The position numbers were made by a program, and so were the translations under genes. A DNA stretch of 64,000 nucleotides, from NCBI GenBank assembly GCA_015075405.1, contig JABTUK010000002.1, forward strand, positions 310,001 through 374,000, written 5' to 3'. This document shows, one piece after another, positions 1-8,819 of the stretch (its first letter is position 1; every line of letters begins with the position of its first letter). Below the pieces are notes generated by a model. That model saw only the letters and a program-made list of their open reading frames with translations, was not told the DNA's origin and ran no database searches. Source of the stretch: Anaerolineales bacterium. GTDB taxonomy: Bacteria > Chloroflexota > Anaerolineae > 4572-78 > J111.

Positions 1-1524
1 TGGATGACGCCGTTGGAGGTCTCGATGTCGGTGATGACCACCTGCGAAGCGTCGTTCAAAAAGACATTGCCGCCATCCACCTTGATGGAAACGGGCATGC
101 CGGCAACGGTGTCCGCCGAGGTCAGGTTGACCACATCCGCGGCCATCACCTTGCCGCTGACAACGTGGTAGGTCAAGACCTGGGTCAAGGCTGCCTTATC
201 GGCCAGCAAATCTTCCAGCGCTCCAGCCGGCAGCTTGGCAAAAGCATCGTCGGTGGGGGCGAAGACGGTGAAGGGGCCGGGTCCTTTGAGGGTGTCAATC
301 AAGCCGGCTTCGGTCAGGGCGGTTGCCAGGGTGGTGAAGCGGCCATCGGCCACCGCTGTGTCTATGATGTCCAACGGTTGAGTGTCGCCCATACTCTCGC
401 CGGCCGGCGGGAAGAGGACGTTGTCAATGATGTGGATGACGCCGTTTGACCCTTGAATGTCAGTACCGATGATAAAGGCATTGTCGTTGAGCAGCACCCG
501 GCCATCGGGCAGAGTTTTGATGGTGATGGGCTTGCCGGCTACCGTGTCAGCCGACCCCAATTTGATCACATCGCCAGCCAGCAGTTTGCCGGAGACAACG
601 TGGTAAGTGAGAACCTCTTGCAGGGTGGGCACATCGCCTAACAGACCTTGCAGGTCGGCCTGGGGAATCTTGGCAAAAGCTTCATCGTTGGGCGCAAAAA
701 CGGTGAAGGGTCCCGGTCCTTTGAGAGTATCCACCAATTCGGCAGCCTGCAAGGCTGAAACCAGCGAGGTGAAGCGCCCATTCTCGATAGCCAGGTCAAC
801 AATTGTGGGACCTTCGGCCATGACCGGCTTTTCCATCGCCGTATCGTCAGCCCCCGCCGCCGCAGTTTCTTCCGCTGAACCGGGGATGCACAGCGCCTGG
901 CCCACGTTGATGATATTCGGGTCATCAATGCTGGTGTAGGTAGCATCAGCAGCGGCAGCGGCGTTGGTCGCTTCGACAATCAGGTTATAAGCCTGGGTGT
1001 TGCCCAGGAACTTGTTGGCGATCAGGCCCATAGTATCATCGGCCTGAACTACATAACTCTCGGCGCAGACTGTCTCGCTTGCGGCCATAACCGGCTCCTC
1101 CATCGCCGCGGGCGCTTCAGCGGGAGGCAGGAGCACGGTATCAATCACGTGGATGACGCCGTTGGAGGTCTCGATGTCGGTGATGACCACCTGCGAAGCG
1201 TCGTTCAAAAAGACATTGCCGCCATCCACCTTGATGGAAACGGGCATCCCGGCAACGGTGTCCGCCGAGGTCAGGTTGACCACATCCGCGGCCATCACCT
1301 TGCCGCTGACAACGTGGTAGGTCAAGACCTGGGTCAAGGCTGCCTTATCGGCCAGCAAATCTTCCAGCGCTCCAGCCGGCAGCTTGGCAAAGGCATCGTC
1401 GGTGGGGGCGAAGACGGTGAAGGGGCCGGGTCCTTTGAGGGTGTCAATCAAGCCGGCTTCGGTCAGGGCAGTCGCCAGGGTGGTAAAGCGACCATCGGCC
1501 ACTGCTGTGTCTATGATGTCCATA
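1..1524. repeat. Intragenic direct repeat (FAS1 units 1 and 3)
   Basis: Bases 1-375 and 1150-1524 are direct repeats that differ at only a few positions. They encode FAS1 units 3 and 1 of the fasciclin gene. The middle unit is clearly diverged. Such high DNA identity points to recent duplication or gene conversion within the gene, and it could cause assembly errors in short-read data. Confidence 0.9.
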
Positions 1525-1625
1525 GCCGCCTGCTGCGGCGGCGCGGCCAGAACTTGGCCTCCACCGACAACCAACAACAGCATAACCATCATAACTGCTA
1601 CAAACTTCTTGGTAGGTTGAAACAT
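1..1625 (-). CDS. Secreted fasciclin (FAS1) repeat protein with LysM module, 3' end outside window
   Basis: An open frame runs from an ATG at 1625 off the left edge (about 541 codons) and has no stop in the window. An AGGAGAAGG-type Shine-Dalgarno precedes the ATG. The N-terminus is a signal peptide ([18 protein letters not shown], then a small-residue cleavage region). Domains in order are FAS1-1, a LysM-like module (about residues 190-255, ending CIPG), FAS1-2, and FAS1-3, which is cut by the window edge. Each FAS1 unit shows the family hallmarks [13 protein letters not shown] and LTYHVVSGK, and the ending [11 protein letters not shown]1 proteins are extracellular adhesion or matrix proteins; the LysM module suggests glycan binding. 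FAS1-1 and FAS1-3 are almost identical in DNA, so recent internal duplication is likely. The function in this organism is not known. Confidence 0.9.
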   Translation of the reverse strand, partial: MFQPTKKFVAVMMVMLLLVVGGGQVLAAPPQQAAMDIIDTAVADGRFTTLATALTEAGLIDTLKGPGPFTVFAPTDDAFAKLPAGALEDLLADKAALTQVLTYHVVSGKVMAADVVNLTSADTVAGMPVSIKVDGGNVFLNDASQVVITDIETSNGVIHVIDTVLLPPAEAPAAMEEPVMAASETVCAESYVVQADDTMGLIANKFLGNTQAYNLIVEATNAAAAADATYTSIDDPNIINVGQALCIPGSAEETAAAGADDTAMEKPVMAEGPTIVDLAIENGRFTSLVSALQAAELVDTLKGPGPFTVFAPNDEAFAKIPQADLQGLLGDVPTLQEVLTYHVVSGKLLAGDVIKLGSADTVAGKPITIKTLPDGRVLLNDNAFIIGTDIQGSNGVIHIIDNVLFPPAGESMGDTQPLDIIDTAVADGRFTTLATALTEAGLIDTLKGPGPFTVFAPTDDAFAKLPAGALEDLLADKAALTQVLTYHVVSGKVMAADVVNLTSADTVAGMPVSIKVDGGNVFLNDASQVVITDIETSNGVI

Positions 1626-1815
1626 TTTTCCTTCTCCTTTTTTCAGTAGGTTCATTTTTTTCTGCTCAGTGGCAGTTCACTCTATATTACGCAGCGCAAC
1701 TCATTTTGCATTCAAAAAATCTATATTTTGTCTATAAATTTTCTATAAATTGCACAAATAGTGTTGCGACAAAAAACCCTGGAGTTTGGCCTTTTCTTCA
1801 GGGGTATTGAAAAGA

Positions 1816-1873
1816 AGAAGCCTCTTGGGTAAAGTTATGGTTGCGAGACCAAACAAAACCCCAGGAGGCTTCT
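1816..1873 (+). promoter_or_regulatory. Leader hairpin covering the transposase ribosome binding site
   Basis: AGAAGCCTCTTGGGT (1816-1830) pairs with CCCCAGGAGGCTTCT (1859-1873), which contains the Shine-Dalgarno AGGAGG just before the ATG at 1877. A transcript that enters from outside the element would fold this stem and hide the ribosome site. This is a known protective device in other insertion sequences such as IS10 and IS50; its role here is inferred. Confidence 0.65.
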
Positions 1874-1876
1874 GTC

Positions 1877-3310
1877 ATGAAAGATAGCATAAAAGAGACA
1901 AAGATACCAGCGTTGCTGGCGACGTTAATGGCTCTATTGGAAGCGCACCGAGCTGCCTTCAAGCAAGCCCGGCCCTACTGGCGAGCGGTGGGCTTGGTAT
2001 TGGCTGAACTGTTCAGCTTTGGGCGGCACACGATTGCTCAGGTGATCTTAAGCTTAGGGCAAACGGAGGGGGATTGGAGTGGGTGGTATCGGTTGTTTAG
2101 CCGGGAGCGGTTTGAGGAGGAGCAACTCAACGGCATCCTCTTGAGAGAAACGTTGGAGGCAGTAGCGGCGACAGAGCCGTATGTGGTGGGGCTGGATGGG
2201 ACCCAAATCAGCCGTAGCAGTTTGAAGATGCCAGGAACGAGTTGGTTGAAATCGCCTCGTTCGCCAGCCTTCCGACCAGGGATCGAACGGGCCCAACGGT
2301 TTTTGACCGGAGCTTGGCTACCCCCCCTGGAAAATGGCTACAGTCGGGCCATCCCGCTCCGTTTTATCCCGGCCTTTCCGCCCAAAGCGGTGGCCAGCCA
2401 GGAGCCAGCCCGGCGAGAATGGGAAGCCGGGCTGGTCTATCTGAACTGGGTGCGGTTGCAACTGGATCAGGCCGGACGAAAAGAACAAAAGGTGTTAGCC
2501 TTAGCCGATGGGGCCTTTGATGTCCTGGAATTGTGGCGGGGTCTACCAGAGCGGGTCACTTTGCTTACTCGGACGGCTCGCAACCGCTGTTTATACTGGT
2601 TGCCTCAGCCCCATTCGGGACCGGGTCGTCCGGCCAGTTATGGCGACAAAGCGCCTCATCCAGCCCACTGGCTCCATGCCGGGTTACGGAACTGGCCTAA
2701 ACAACAAGTTCTGGTGCGGGGCAAGTGGATCCAAATGCGTTATCAACTGTTAGGCCCGTTTGTCCGCGACGGCTTACCCGAACGACCCTTATTCCTGCTG
2801 GTCGTCAAAGGCATGCATCGCTTGGTGGGTAAGAAAAAGCCGCACTACAAACACCGGGAACCTTCCTTCTATTTGATTTCAGCCGTCCAAGAGGGCGACG
2901 CCTGGCAATTGCCCTATCCGATTGAAACGATCTTAGCCTGGTTATGGCAGCGTTGGGAGTTAGAAGTGGCCCACCGAGAAATGAAAAGCGGGCTGGGTGT
3001 GGGGGAAAAGCAGTGTTGGAATAGCCGCTCAGCAGTCGTGTCGGTCCAATGGAGTGTTTGGGTCTATGCCATTCTGGTTTTGGCAGGCTACCGCACCTGG
3101 GGCTTATGTGGCGGGCCACCTACGCCCGCACCCTGGTGGCCCGGTGCCAAACGCTGGTCGTTCAACACCCTCTGGCGTAGTTACCGCACCGTCCTCTGGG
3201 GAACTCCTGAATTTCGACCCCTTTGGCTTGGAACCGGCGATAACTGGTGGAAAAAAGAAACCTGGTTGGCTGGATTAGCTAATTCCGTCGCTACTTCGGT
3301 GCGAATTTAA
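1877..3310 (+). CDS. DDE transposase (IS4/IS701-like)
   Basis: This 477-aa protein carries out cut-and-paste movement of its element. The fold is suggested by the first acidic region VVGLDGTQISRSS, the second region LALADGAFDVLELW, and a late glutamate region LWQRWELEVAHREMKSGLG, which together fit the D-D-E pattern of transposases with an inserted beta domain. I chose the ATG at 1877 because AGGAGG lies 8 bases upstream; an in-frame ATG at 1841 has no such site and lies inside the leader hairpin. The frame is intact, so the copy may be active. The exact family (IS4 or IS701) is not certain from motifs alone. Confidence 0.85.
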   Translation: MKDSIKETKIPALLATLMALLEAHRAAFKQARPYWRAVGLVLAELFSFGRHTIAQVILSLGQTEGDWSGWYRLFSRERFEEEQLNGILLRETLEAVAATEPYVVGLDGTQISRSSLKMPGTSWLKSPRSPAFRPGIERAQRFLTGAWLPPLENGYSRAIPLRFIPAFPPKAVASQEPARREWEAGLVYLNWVRLQLDQAGRKEQKVLALADGAFDVLELWRGLPERVTLLTRTARNRCLYWLPQPHSGPGRPASYGDKAPHPAHWLHAGLRNWPKQQVLVRGKWIQMRYQLLGPFVRDGLPERPLFLLVVKGMHRLVGKKKPHYKHREPSFYLISAVQEGDAWQLPYPIETILAWLWQRWELEVAHREMKSGLGVGEKQCWNSRSAVVSVQWSVWVYAILVLAGYRTWGLCGGPPTPAPWWPGAKRWSFNTLWRSYRTVLWGTPEFRPLWLGTGDNWWKKETWLAGLANSVATSVRI

Positions 3311-3314
3311 CAAA

Positions 3315-3352
3315 AAAAGGGCGCTTTTGGCACCCTTTTCCTTATTTTTGTC
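3315..3352 (+). terminator. Terminator after the transposase gene
   Basis: AAAAGGG (3315-3321) pairs with CCCTTTT (3333-3339), with a GC/GC inner stem, followed by a T-rich run. It lies just after the transposase stop and inside the right inverted repeat. Confidence 0.6.
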
Positions 3353-3400
3353 CCTTCAGACTTTGCTTAAAGAGCCAAAGTCCAGGGTGTTTGTTTATAT

Positions 3401-3441
3401 CGCCTCACTTCTCCTCGCTTCCTCGCCTCACGCTACTCGCT
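3401..3441. repeat. GAGGCGAGGA-type word repeat at the ileS 3' end
   Basis: The stretch consists of CGCCTC/CTCGCTTC/CTCGCCTCACG words, the same vocabulary found at 9538, 10285, 36203 and 44999. The last part overlaps the ileS stop codon. Confidence 0.6.
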
Positions 3442-6400
3442 TGACCCCCACCATCACATCCAGGCCATCCACCCTTTCCTTGCGCTGGAAGGCGGCTTCG
3501 GGGATGAGTTGATGGTCAATCTCCACGGCCAGGGTCTCGGCCTTGATATAATCGGCCCAATCGTGGAAGACGTGATGAACGGAGCCTTCGGCCTGGTAGT
3601 AGATGGCGATTTTATCGGCAATGTCAAAACCGGCGTCTTTGCGCATGTTCTGGATGCGGCGGACCAGTTCGCGGGCCAGCCCCTCGGCGGCCAGTTCGTC
3701 GCTGATGACCACGTCCACGCCGACGGTGATGAGCTTGTCGGCGGCCACGGCCAGCCCTTCGGCGGGTTGGGTTTGGATGAGCAGTTCGTCGGCGGTCAAC
3801 TCAATCGGCTGGCCGTCAATGATGAAGGTGACGGCCTCGCCGGCCTGCACTTTCGCCGCCAATTCAGCCGGGTTGGCCGCTTCGATGGCCTGGCGCACGG
3901 CCGGCAACTCTTTGCCCAGCTTTGGCCCCAGCAGCTTGAGATTGGGCAAAACTTTATAGTTGACCAGTTCGCCCGCTTCTGCCACAAAATCCAGGGTTTT
4001 GACATTCAACTCGTCAACGACGATGGCTGCAAGTTCGGGGGACAAGCTAACAGCTTGTCCTACATGCGCCAAGGCTCGCGCCAGCGGTTGGCGAACTTTG
4101 ATATTGGCGCTGCCGCGCGCGCTCAGGCCGAGGCTGGCAATGCGCCGGGCCAGATCCATTTGATCGAGCAGCGATTGGTCAAGCGCGGCTTCGTCCGCTT
4201 CCGGCCAGGAGGTGTGATGGACCGACTCCGGCGCGCTGCTGTCCACGCCGCGCACCAGGTTTTGATACATCACCTCGGTCACAAAGGGGGTGAAGGGGGC
4301 CAGCAGCCGGGTCAAGGTGGTCAAGACGTGGTAGAGGGTGGCATAAGCCGCGTCCTTATCCGTATCGTGCTCCGATTTCCAGAAGCGGCGGCGCGATCTC
4401 CGCACGTACCAGTTGGTCAAATCTTCGATCAAATCCTGGATAGCATTGGTGGCCGTGTAAGCATCGTAATTTTCCAGGCTGGCCGTCACTTTGGCAATGA
4501 CCTCGTTGAGCCGGGCGATGATCCACCTATCCAAGAGCGACCGGGGACCGGAGACCGAGGACCGGGAATTATTAACCCCGGTCTCCGGTCTTCCGTCCCC
4601 GGTCGTGCCTTGCGGCTCCCAGCCATCCAACTTGGCATACGTCACAAAAAAGTTATACACATTCCACAGCGGGATGAGGAATTGGCGGCGGACTTCGTCG
4701 GCGCGGTGGTAGCCAAAGAGCAGGTTTTGCTCCGGCTTGTGGTTGCAGTACATCCAGCGCATCACGTCCACGCCCATTTTGTCGGCGGCCTCGTTGAACT
4801 CGATGGCGTTGCCCCAGCTTTTGTGCATGGGCCGGCCATCCTCGGCCCACAGGGTCGCGTAGCCAAAATTGCTCATAAACGAGGGGCTTTTGTCAATGAT
4901 CGCGCCCATGACCAGCATGCTGTAAAACCAGTTGCGGAATTGGCCGGGGAAGCTCTCGCTGATCCAGTCCGCCGGATACCATTTGCGCCAATACTCCGGG
5001 TCTTGGCGGTAGCGCAGGGTGCTGAAGCTGACAATGCCCGCATCGAGCCAGGGGTTGCCGACATCAGGGATGCGGCTCATCAGGCCGCCGCACTGATCAC
5101 ACTTGAGCTTGACCGCATCAATCCAGGGCCGGTGAGGCGTGTGCCCGGCGAACTCCTCATAACCGGCGGCGGCGCGTTCCTTTAATTCGACATCATCGCC
5201 GACCGCCGTCCAGGCATCGCAGGAGTCGCACTGCCAGATGGGCAGGGCCAGGCCCCAATAACGTTTCTTGGAAATCATCCAATCGTGCATATTGCGCAGC
5301 CAGTCCAGCTCCCGTTCCAGGCCAAAAGAGGGAATCCAGCGGATCTGGCGGGTGATGTCCATCAGCAGCGGGCGCAGCTCGTCCATGCTGATAAACCACT
5401 CGTCCACCAGGCGGAAGACCAGCTCGGTTTTGCAGCGCCAGCAGGTGGGGTAGCGGTGGGTGTATTTCTCGATGTGATAGAGCAGCCCCTTTTCCTTTAG
5501 ATTTTGGAAGATGGGGTCGGCCACCTCGCTGACCTGTAGGCCGGTCAGGTAATCAAACCCTTCGACAAAATAACCTTCGTCGTCGAGGGGCGCGACAATC
5601 GGCAATTTATTTTCTTGGCCCAGGGCAAAGTCCTCCGCGCCCGCGCCGGGGGCAATGTGGACGATGCCGGTGCCTTCTTCCTCGCCCACCTCATCCCACA
5701 GAATGACCCGATGGGCCTCTTTGGCGCTGAGGCTGAGGCCCTCGATCAGTTCTTTGAGGTGGGTCCAGCCGCCCGGCTGCTGCTCGGCGGTCAGGTCGTC
5801 GAAGGGGCCATCGTAGGCCCAGCCGAGCATCTCTTTGCCCTTGAGTTCCTGCACCACCTCGTACTTGCCGCGCAGCATTTTGGTTGTGCCTTTGCTGAGG
5901 TAGAAGATTTCGTCGGTCAGCATCATTTTGACCTTGACGTAATCCAACTCCGGCCCCACAGCGGCGGCGACGTTTGAAGTCAGCGTCCAGGGGGTGGTGG
6001 TCCAGACCAGCAAAGCCTCGCCCGGCTTGTCGCGCAGCGGGAATTTGACGGTGACGCTGCGGTGAGTGATTTCGGCGTAGCCATCGGTCACAATTTCGTG
6101 CTGGCTGATGCCGGTGGCGCAGCGGGGGCACCAGGGCATAACGTCCGCGCCGCGATAGAGCCAGCCGTTGTCGTGGCAGATTTTGATGGCCCGCCAGATC
6201 ATGTAATTGTTTTCGTTCGACAGAGTGTAGTAGCTGCCGCCCAGTTCTGGCATGCCCAGCCGCCCGACGATATTTTCGACGGTGTCGGTGACCGGCCCGT
6301 CCGGCCCTTCGACGGTGATTTCCTCGGTTGGGTTTTCGATGATTTTTTGGCCCAACCAGCGCAGTTGGTCGGTGTCGTTCCAATCCATCCAGTAGCCCAA

Positions 6401-6814
6401 GCGGACCGACTGCTCGGTTTGCACGGCGGAAAAGCGCAGCACTCGCTCTTTGCACTTGTTGACAAAGGCGGCCATACCGTAGGCTTCGATATCTTTTTTG
6501 CTCCTGAAGCCCATCTCTTTTTCCACTTCAACCTCTACCCACAAACCCTGGCAGTCGAAGCCCTGCTGGTAGCGCAGTTCGTGCCCGCGCATGGCCCAGT
6601 AGCGATTGTACAGGTCTTTGTAGGTGCGGCCCCAGGCATGGTGGACGCCCATCGGGTTGTTGGCCGTAATCGGCCCATCAATGAAGCTCCACTTGGGCCG
6701 GCCCTTTTGCATGGCCCGTAGCTTATCGAGCGATTTGTTTTCTTTCCACCAGGCCAGCAGCTCGCGCTCCTGGGCCGGGAAGTTTACGTTAGAGGGTACG
6801 TCTTTGAATGGCAT
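3428..6814 (-). CDS. ileS: Isoleucyl-tRNA synthetase with unusual class I signatures
   Basis: This 1128-aa class Ia synthetase charges tRNA-Ile. The N-terminal catalytic region has GFDCQGLWVEVEVEKEMG and the SKKDIEAYG region typical of IleRS, followed by an inserted editing domain (WTTTPWTLTSN), the second half of the Rossmann fold, the anticodon-binding domain and a C-terminal extension. AGGAG lies 5-6 bases before the ATG at 6814. Two points are odd. The position of the HIGH motif reads HAWG in PMGVHHAWGR, so the second His is lost. KMSKS reads PMHKSWGN, which keeps only the second Lys. I recall similar variants in other Chloroflexota but cannot check this here. Two palindromic repeats are translated in frame (4043-4065 and 4538-4606). 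Confidence 0.93.
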   Translation of the reverse strand: MPFKDVPSNVNFPAQERELLAWWKENKSLDKLRAMQKGRPKWSFIDGPITANNPMGVHHAWGRTYKDLYNRYWAMRGHELRYQQGFDCQGLWVEVEVEKEMGFRSKKDIEAYGMAAFVNKCKERVLRFSAVQTEQSVRLGYWMDWNDTDQLRWLGQKIIENPTEEITVEGPDGPVTDTVENIVGRLGMPELGGSYYTLSNENNYMIWRAIKICHDNGWLYRGADVMPWCPRCATGISQHEIVTDGYAEITHRSVTVKFPLRDKPGEALLVWTTTPWTLTSNVAAAVGPELDYVKVKMMLTDEIFYLSKGTTKMLRGKYEVVQELKGKEMLGWAYDGPFDDLTAEQQPGGWTHLKELIEGLSLSAKEAHRVILWDEVGEEEGTGIVHIAPGAGAEDFALGQENKLPIVAPLDDEGYFVEGFDYLTGLQVSEVADPIFQNLKEKGLLYHIEKYTHRYPTCWRCKTELVFRLVDEWFISMDELRPLLMDITRQIRWIPSFGLERELDWLRNMHDWMISKKRYWGLALPIWQCDSCDAWTAVGDDVELKERAAAGYEEFAGHTPHRPWIDAVKLKCDQCGGLMSRIPDVGNPWLDAGIVSFSTLRYRQDPEYWRKWYPADWISESFPGQFRNWFYSMLVMGAIIDKSPSFMSNFGYATLWAEDGRPMHKSWGNAIEFNEAADKMGVDVMRWMYCNHKPEQNLLFGYHRADEVRRQFLIPLWNVYNFFVTYAKLDGWEPQGTTGDGRPETGVNNSRSSVSGPRSLLDRWIIARLNEVIAKVTASLENYDAYTATNAIQDLIEDLTNWYVRRSRRRFWKSEHDTDKDAAYATLYHVLTTLTRLLAPFTPFVTEVMYQNLVRGVDSSAPESVHHTSWPEADEAALDQSLLDQMDLARRIASLGLSARGSANIKVRQPLARALAHVGQAVSLSPELAAIVVDELNVKTLDFVAEAGELVNYKVLPNLKLLGPKLGKELPAVRQAIEAANPAELAAKVQAGEAVTFIIDGQPIELTADELLIQTQPAEGLAVAADKLITVGVDVVISDELAAEGLARELVRRIQNMRKDAGFDIADKIAIYYQAEGSVHHVFHDWADYIKAETLAVEIDHQLIPEAAFQRKERVDGLDVMVGVKRVA
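4043..4065. repeat. Short palindrome inside ileS
   Basis: GGACAAGCT-aac-AGCTTGTCC is a perfect 9-bp-arm dyad translated in frame as part of GQAVSLSP. A near-identical dyad lies in the spacer at 57532-57551, so it is a dispersed repeat and not gene-specific sequence. Confidence 0.75.
4538..4606. repeat. GACCGAGGACCGGG-type palindrome inside ileS
   Basis: Runs of GACCGGGGACC, GGAGACC and GAGGACC words are mirrored after a short AT-rich loop. It encodes a low-complexity insert (GDGRPETGVNNSRSSVSGPR) between conserved synthetase segments without breaking the frame. The same palindrome occurs in the lutB-dapB spacer at 23818-23881. Confidence 0.8.
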
Positions 6815-6838
6815 TCTCTTCTCCTGAGTTTTTTCAAG

Positions 6839-6904
6839 TTAGCCAAATCTCTTTTGCGCCAATTCATTGGCTACTGGTTTTAAAGTATGGCGGGCTAATT
6901 CACT
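6839..6904 (-). pseudogene. Detached 3' end of the gene at 7953-8546
   Basis: Read on the minus strand in the frame of the disrupted gene, this stretch encodes SELARHTLKPVANELAQKRF-G and then a TAA stop at 6839-6841. Removing the insertion 6905-7970 and one copy of the 3-bp duplication joins it in frame to the upstream coding part. It ends 24 bases before the ileS start, so before the insertion the gene lay directly upstream of ileS on the same strand. Confidence 0.8.
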
Positions 6905-7970
6905 AGAGTTGTTGCAGAATAAAGATACAAGGGTGTAAACTAACCGGGACCATACTCGAAAAAGAATAAGGATGAACCGGATATGATCATCAGCTATGCC
7001 GAGTTAAAGAAAAAACCAAGGATCTTGAAAGGCTTCGCCGGTGTCACTGCAGCAGAGTTCGAAGAGTTAGAGGCCAAAGCCGAACCCCTCTGGCAAGACC
7101 AGGAATTCAAACGGTTAGACCGGCCTGATCGAAAACGCGCCATCGGCGGGGTCAGCACCAAACTCTGCCTTTTCGGGAACAATTACTGATGACCCTGGTT
7201 TGGTTGCGGTTGTACTTGGTGCTGGAAGCACTGGGCTATCTGTTCGGGGTGGACAAATCCACCGCCAGTCGCTACACCCATTCCGTGCTACCGGTGTTAC
7301 GTCAGGTGGGTGAAGCCACCGCCAGGCTGGCCGAGCCGGTCAAACGGGGTCAGGGTAAAAGACTTGAGCAGGTTTGGCAGGAACAGCCCGATCTGTTTGC
7401 CCTATGTTGACGCCACCGAACAGCGCATTCGGCGTTCCAGCAATGACGAGCAACAAAGGAAGATTTCTCCGGTAAAAGAAGCAGCACAGCCGCAAAACCC
7501 AGTTCATCGTCAATGAAAGGGGATTGTCCGGGACCTGAGCCAGTCCAGCCCTGGCCCAAGCACGACCGCAAGCATTTTAGCGATTCCGGCGCTGCGAAAT
7601 AAAATCCCCAAAGAGACCAGCGTGGGCGGTGACTTGGGGTATCAAGGGATTCAGGATGATTTACCGGATCATAGCCTGATCATCCCTTTTAAGAAGTCCA
7701 AACTTCAACCGCTGACCGATGAACAAAAACTGCTCAACCAGGAGTTTGCCCGAGGCCGGATTATTGTTGAAAACACCATCTGCCAGTTTAAGCATTTCCG
7801 CGTGTTAGCTGAGCGGTTTCGACACGATGTTGACAAGTATGATAATGCTTTTCGGTCAGTCCTGGCTATCGTCAATCCGCGCATTCAAAAGCGGGGAGCG
7901 GCCGCCGCCGCCTAACTCTCTGGTCGGGGAGGGGGAAACTTGTTCTATCCCCTTATTCTGCAATAACTCT
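6905..7970 (+). mobile_element. Decayed IS5-family (ISL2-like) insertion sequence
   Basis: Inverted ends AGAGTTGTTGCAGAATAA (6905-6922) and its complement (7953-7970) differ at one base. They are flanked by ACT on both sides (6902-6904 and 7971-7973), a 3-bp target duplication of the A-N-T type used by ISL2-group elements. The 1066-bp interior holds a transposase gene broken by several frameshifts. The element has split a minus-strand gene. Confidence 0.9.
6983..7915 (+). pseudogene. IS5-like transposase, multiply frameshifted
   Basis: Three separate frames carry consecutive parts of one protein. The N-terminal part is 6983-7189. A helix-turn-helix part containing YLFGVDKSTASR is 7189-7410, and its ATG overlaps the preceding TGA. 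The DDE-core part runs on to 7915 (DATEQRIRRSSNDEQQRK, then GGDLGYQGI, then GRIIVENTICQFKHFR, which holds the final glutamate). The 7189 junction could resemble the programmed frameshift of some IS5 elements. At least two further shifts near 7408 and 7500 make the gene non-functional. Confidence 0.88.
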
Positions 7971-8546
7971 ACTAACTTGGATGTACGAAGTTTGGTAAGA
8001 CAAGTGACGAGTAGCATATAAACTGACTTTTCCATAAGCCAACTCAGCTACTCTAATTTCATTTTGTTTCAAACCTTTTATCTGCCAGCTAAAATATTCA
8101 AATGGCTCACTACCATATAAGTAAATTATTCTCGGTTGAATAGTTTCCAATAAAAACTCGAAAATTCTGGTTGATTGCTCTTCCTTTTCAAGTTGACTTG
8201 CCCTGGCGGTTGCTGTGGCATATAAATTTGTTTCCAGACATTTGTGAGGGGCAAGTTCTTTAATCAAAATGCCGATCTTATTTCGAGTAGGTGTAATTGC
8301 TCGTTTGCCCTTTTCAACCCTTTCTTCTTGATAAGCTTTGAGCCATTTTTCTTTGTGAAAACCGTAATCATCAGTCCAAAAACGCCAAAAATCGAGTTTA
8401 GTTGTCGCGTTGATACCTACAATAAATACGTCGCAGTCCAAAGGTGAACCTTCACAGACGAATGGTCGCAAATATGGTGAGTGCATTAAATCTTGCAGTT
8501 GTTCTCTAAATTTGGGTAGTGATTGAGACACTTTAGTTTGCCCCAC
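7953..8546 (-). pseudogene. Small conserved protein truncated by IS insertion (possibly uracil-DNA-glycosylase-like)
   Basis: The present frame is 197 aa from a GTG at 8546. The last five residues and the stop come from the terminal repeat of the insertion sequence. The uninterrupted protein would be 212 aa. It contains CDVFIVGINATTKLDFW near residue 40 and RHLSYQTS near the end. The spacing loosely recalls the two active-site motifs of the uracil-DNA glycosylase superfamily (VGxNP and a late H-x-S), but the key residues are not clear, so function is unassigned. It lies 13 bp after a DUF433 gene. Only about 20 residues are lost, so partial function is possible. Confidence 0.7.
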
Positions 8547-8559
8547 CTGGCTTGATGAC

Positions 8560-8775
8560 CTACCTCTCTTGAGAAGCCATTTCTACCCCATAAGCTATAG
8601 CAGCGCGAATGTCCTCGATGGTCAAATAGGGATATTCCTCTAAAAGTTCCTCCATTGTCATTCCGTTAGCCGGGAAATCAAGAATCAGCGAAACCCAAAT
8701 GCGCGTGCCACGAATACACGGTTTCCCAAAACAGACGTTTGGGGCTATGGAGATACGTTCCAGTAAAGGATTCAA
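8560..8775 (-). CDS. DUF433 family protein (antitoxin-like)
   Basis: This 71-aa protein shows the DUF433 pattern: ISIAPNVCFGKPCIRGTRIWV, then LEEYPYLTIEDIRAAIAY. Members are small winged-helix-like proteins, commonly paired with DUF5615 PIN-fold toxins as VapB-like antitoxins. No DUF5615 gene follows here; the next gene is the interrupted one at 7953-8546. I prefer the TTG at 8775 as start because GGAG then lies 8 bases upstream; the TTG at 8781 would be only 2 bases from it. Family assignment is firm, but a toxin-antitoxin role in this locus is not shown. Confidence 0.85.
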   Translation of the reverse strand: MNPLLERISIAPNVCFGKPCIRGTRIWVSLILDFPANGMTMEELLEEYPYLTIEDIRAAIAYGVEMASQER

Positions 8776-8819
8776 CAGCAATTCTCCTCGTAAAAAGCGA
8801 CCGAATTTAACGCCAAAAA

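Larger units (their letters stand above)
1776..3388 (+). mobile_element. Complete insertion sequence with IS4/IS701-like DDE transposase
   Basis: The ends carry inverted repeats: ACCCTGGAGTTTGGC at 1776-1790 and its near-complement at 3374-3388 (14 of 15 match). The 1.6-kb span holds one transposase gene. I do not see a convincing target duplication in the AT-rich left flank, so the outermost bases are uncertain. The element lies between the fasciclin gene promoter region and the 3' end of ileS. Confidence 0.8.

Noticed and set aside
638..979. A 113-codon minus-strand frame inside the fasciclin gene
   Set aside because: It is a shifted frame of the same strand; the real frame runs open from 1625 to the window edge with three FAS1 units.
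3509..5185. A 558-codon open frame on the plus strand across ileS
   Set aside because: It is the complement of a high-GC coding gene; the minus-strand IleRS has clear conserved motifs and a ribosome site, while this frame shows low-complexity His/Gly/Val-rich text.
7189..7191. Programmed frameshift between the two IS5-like transposase frames
   Set aside because: The TGATG overlap could fit, but further disabling shifts downstream make the copy dead, so a programmed event cannot be argued from it.
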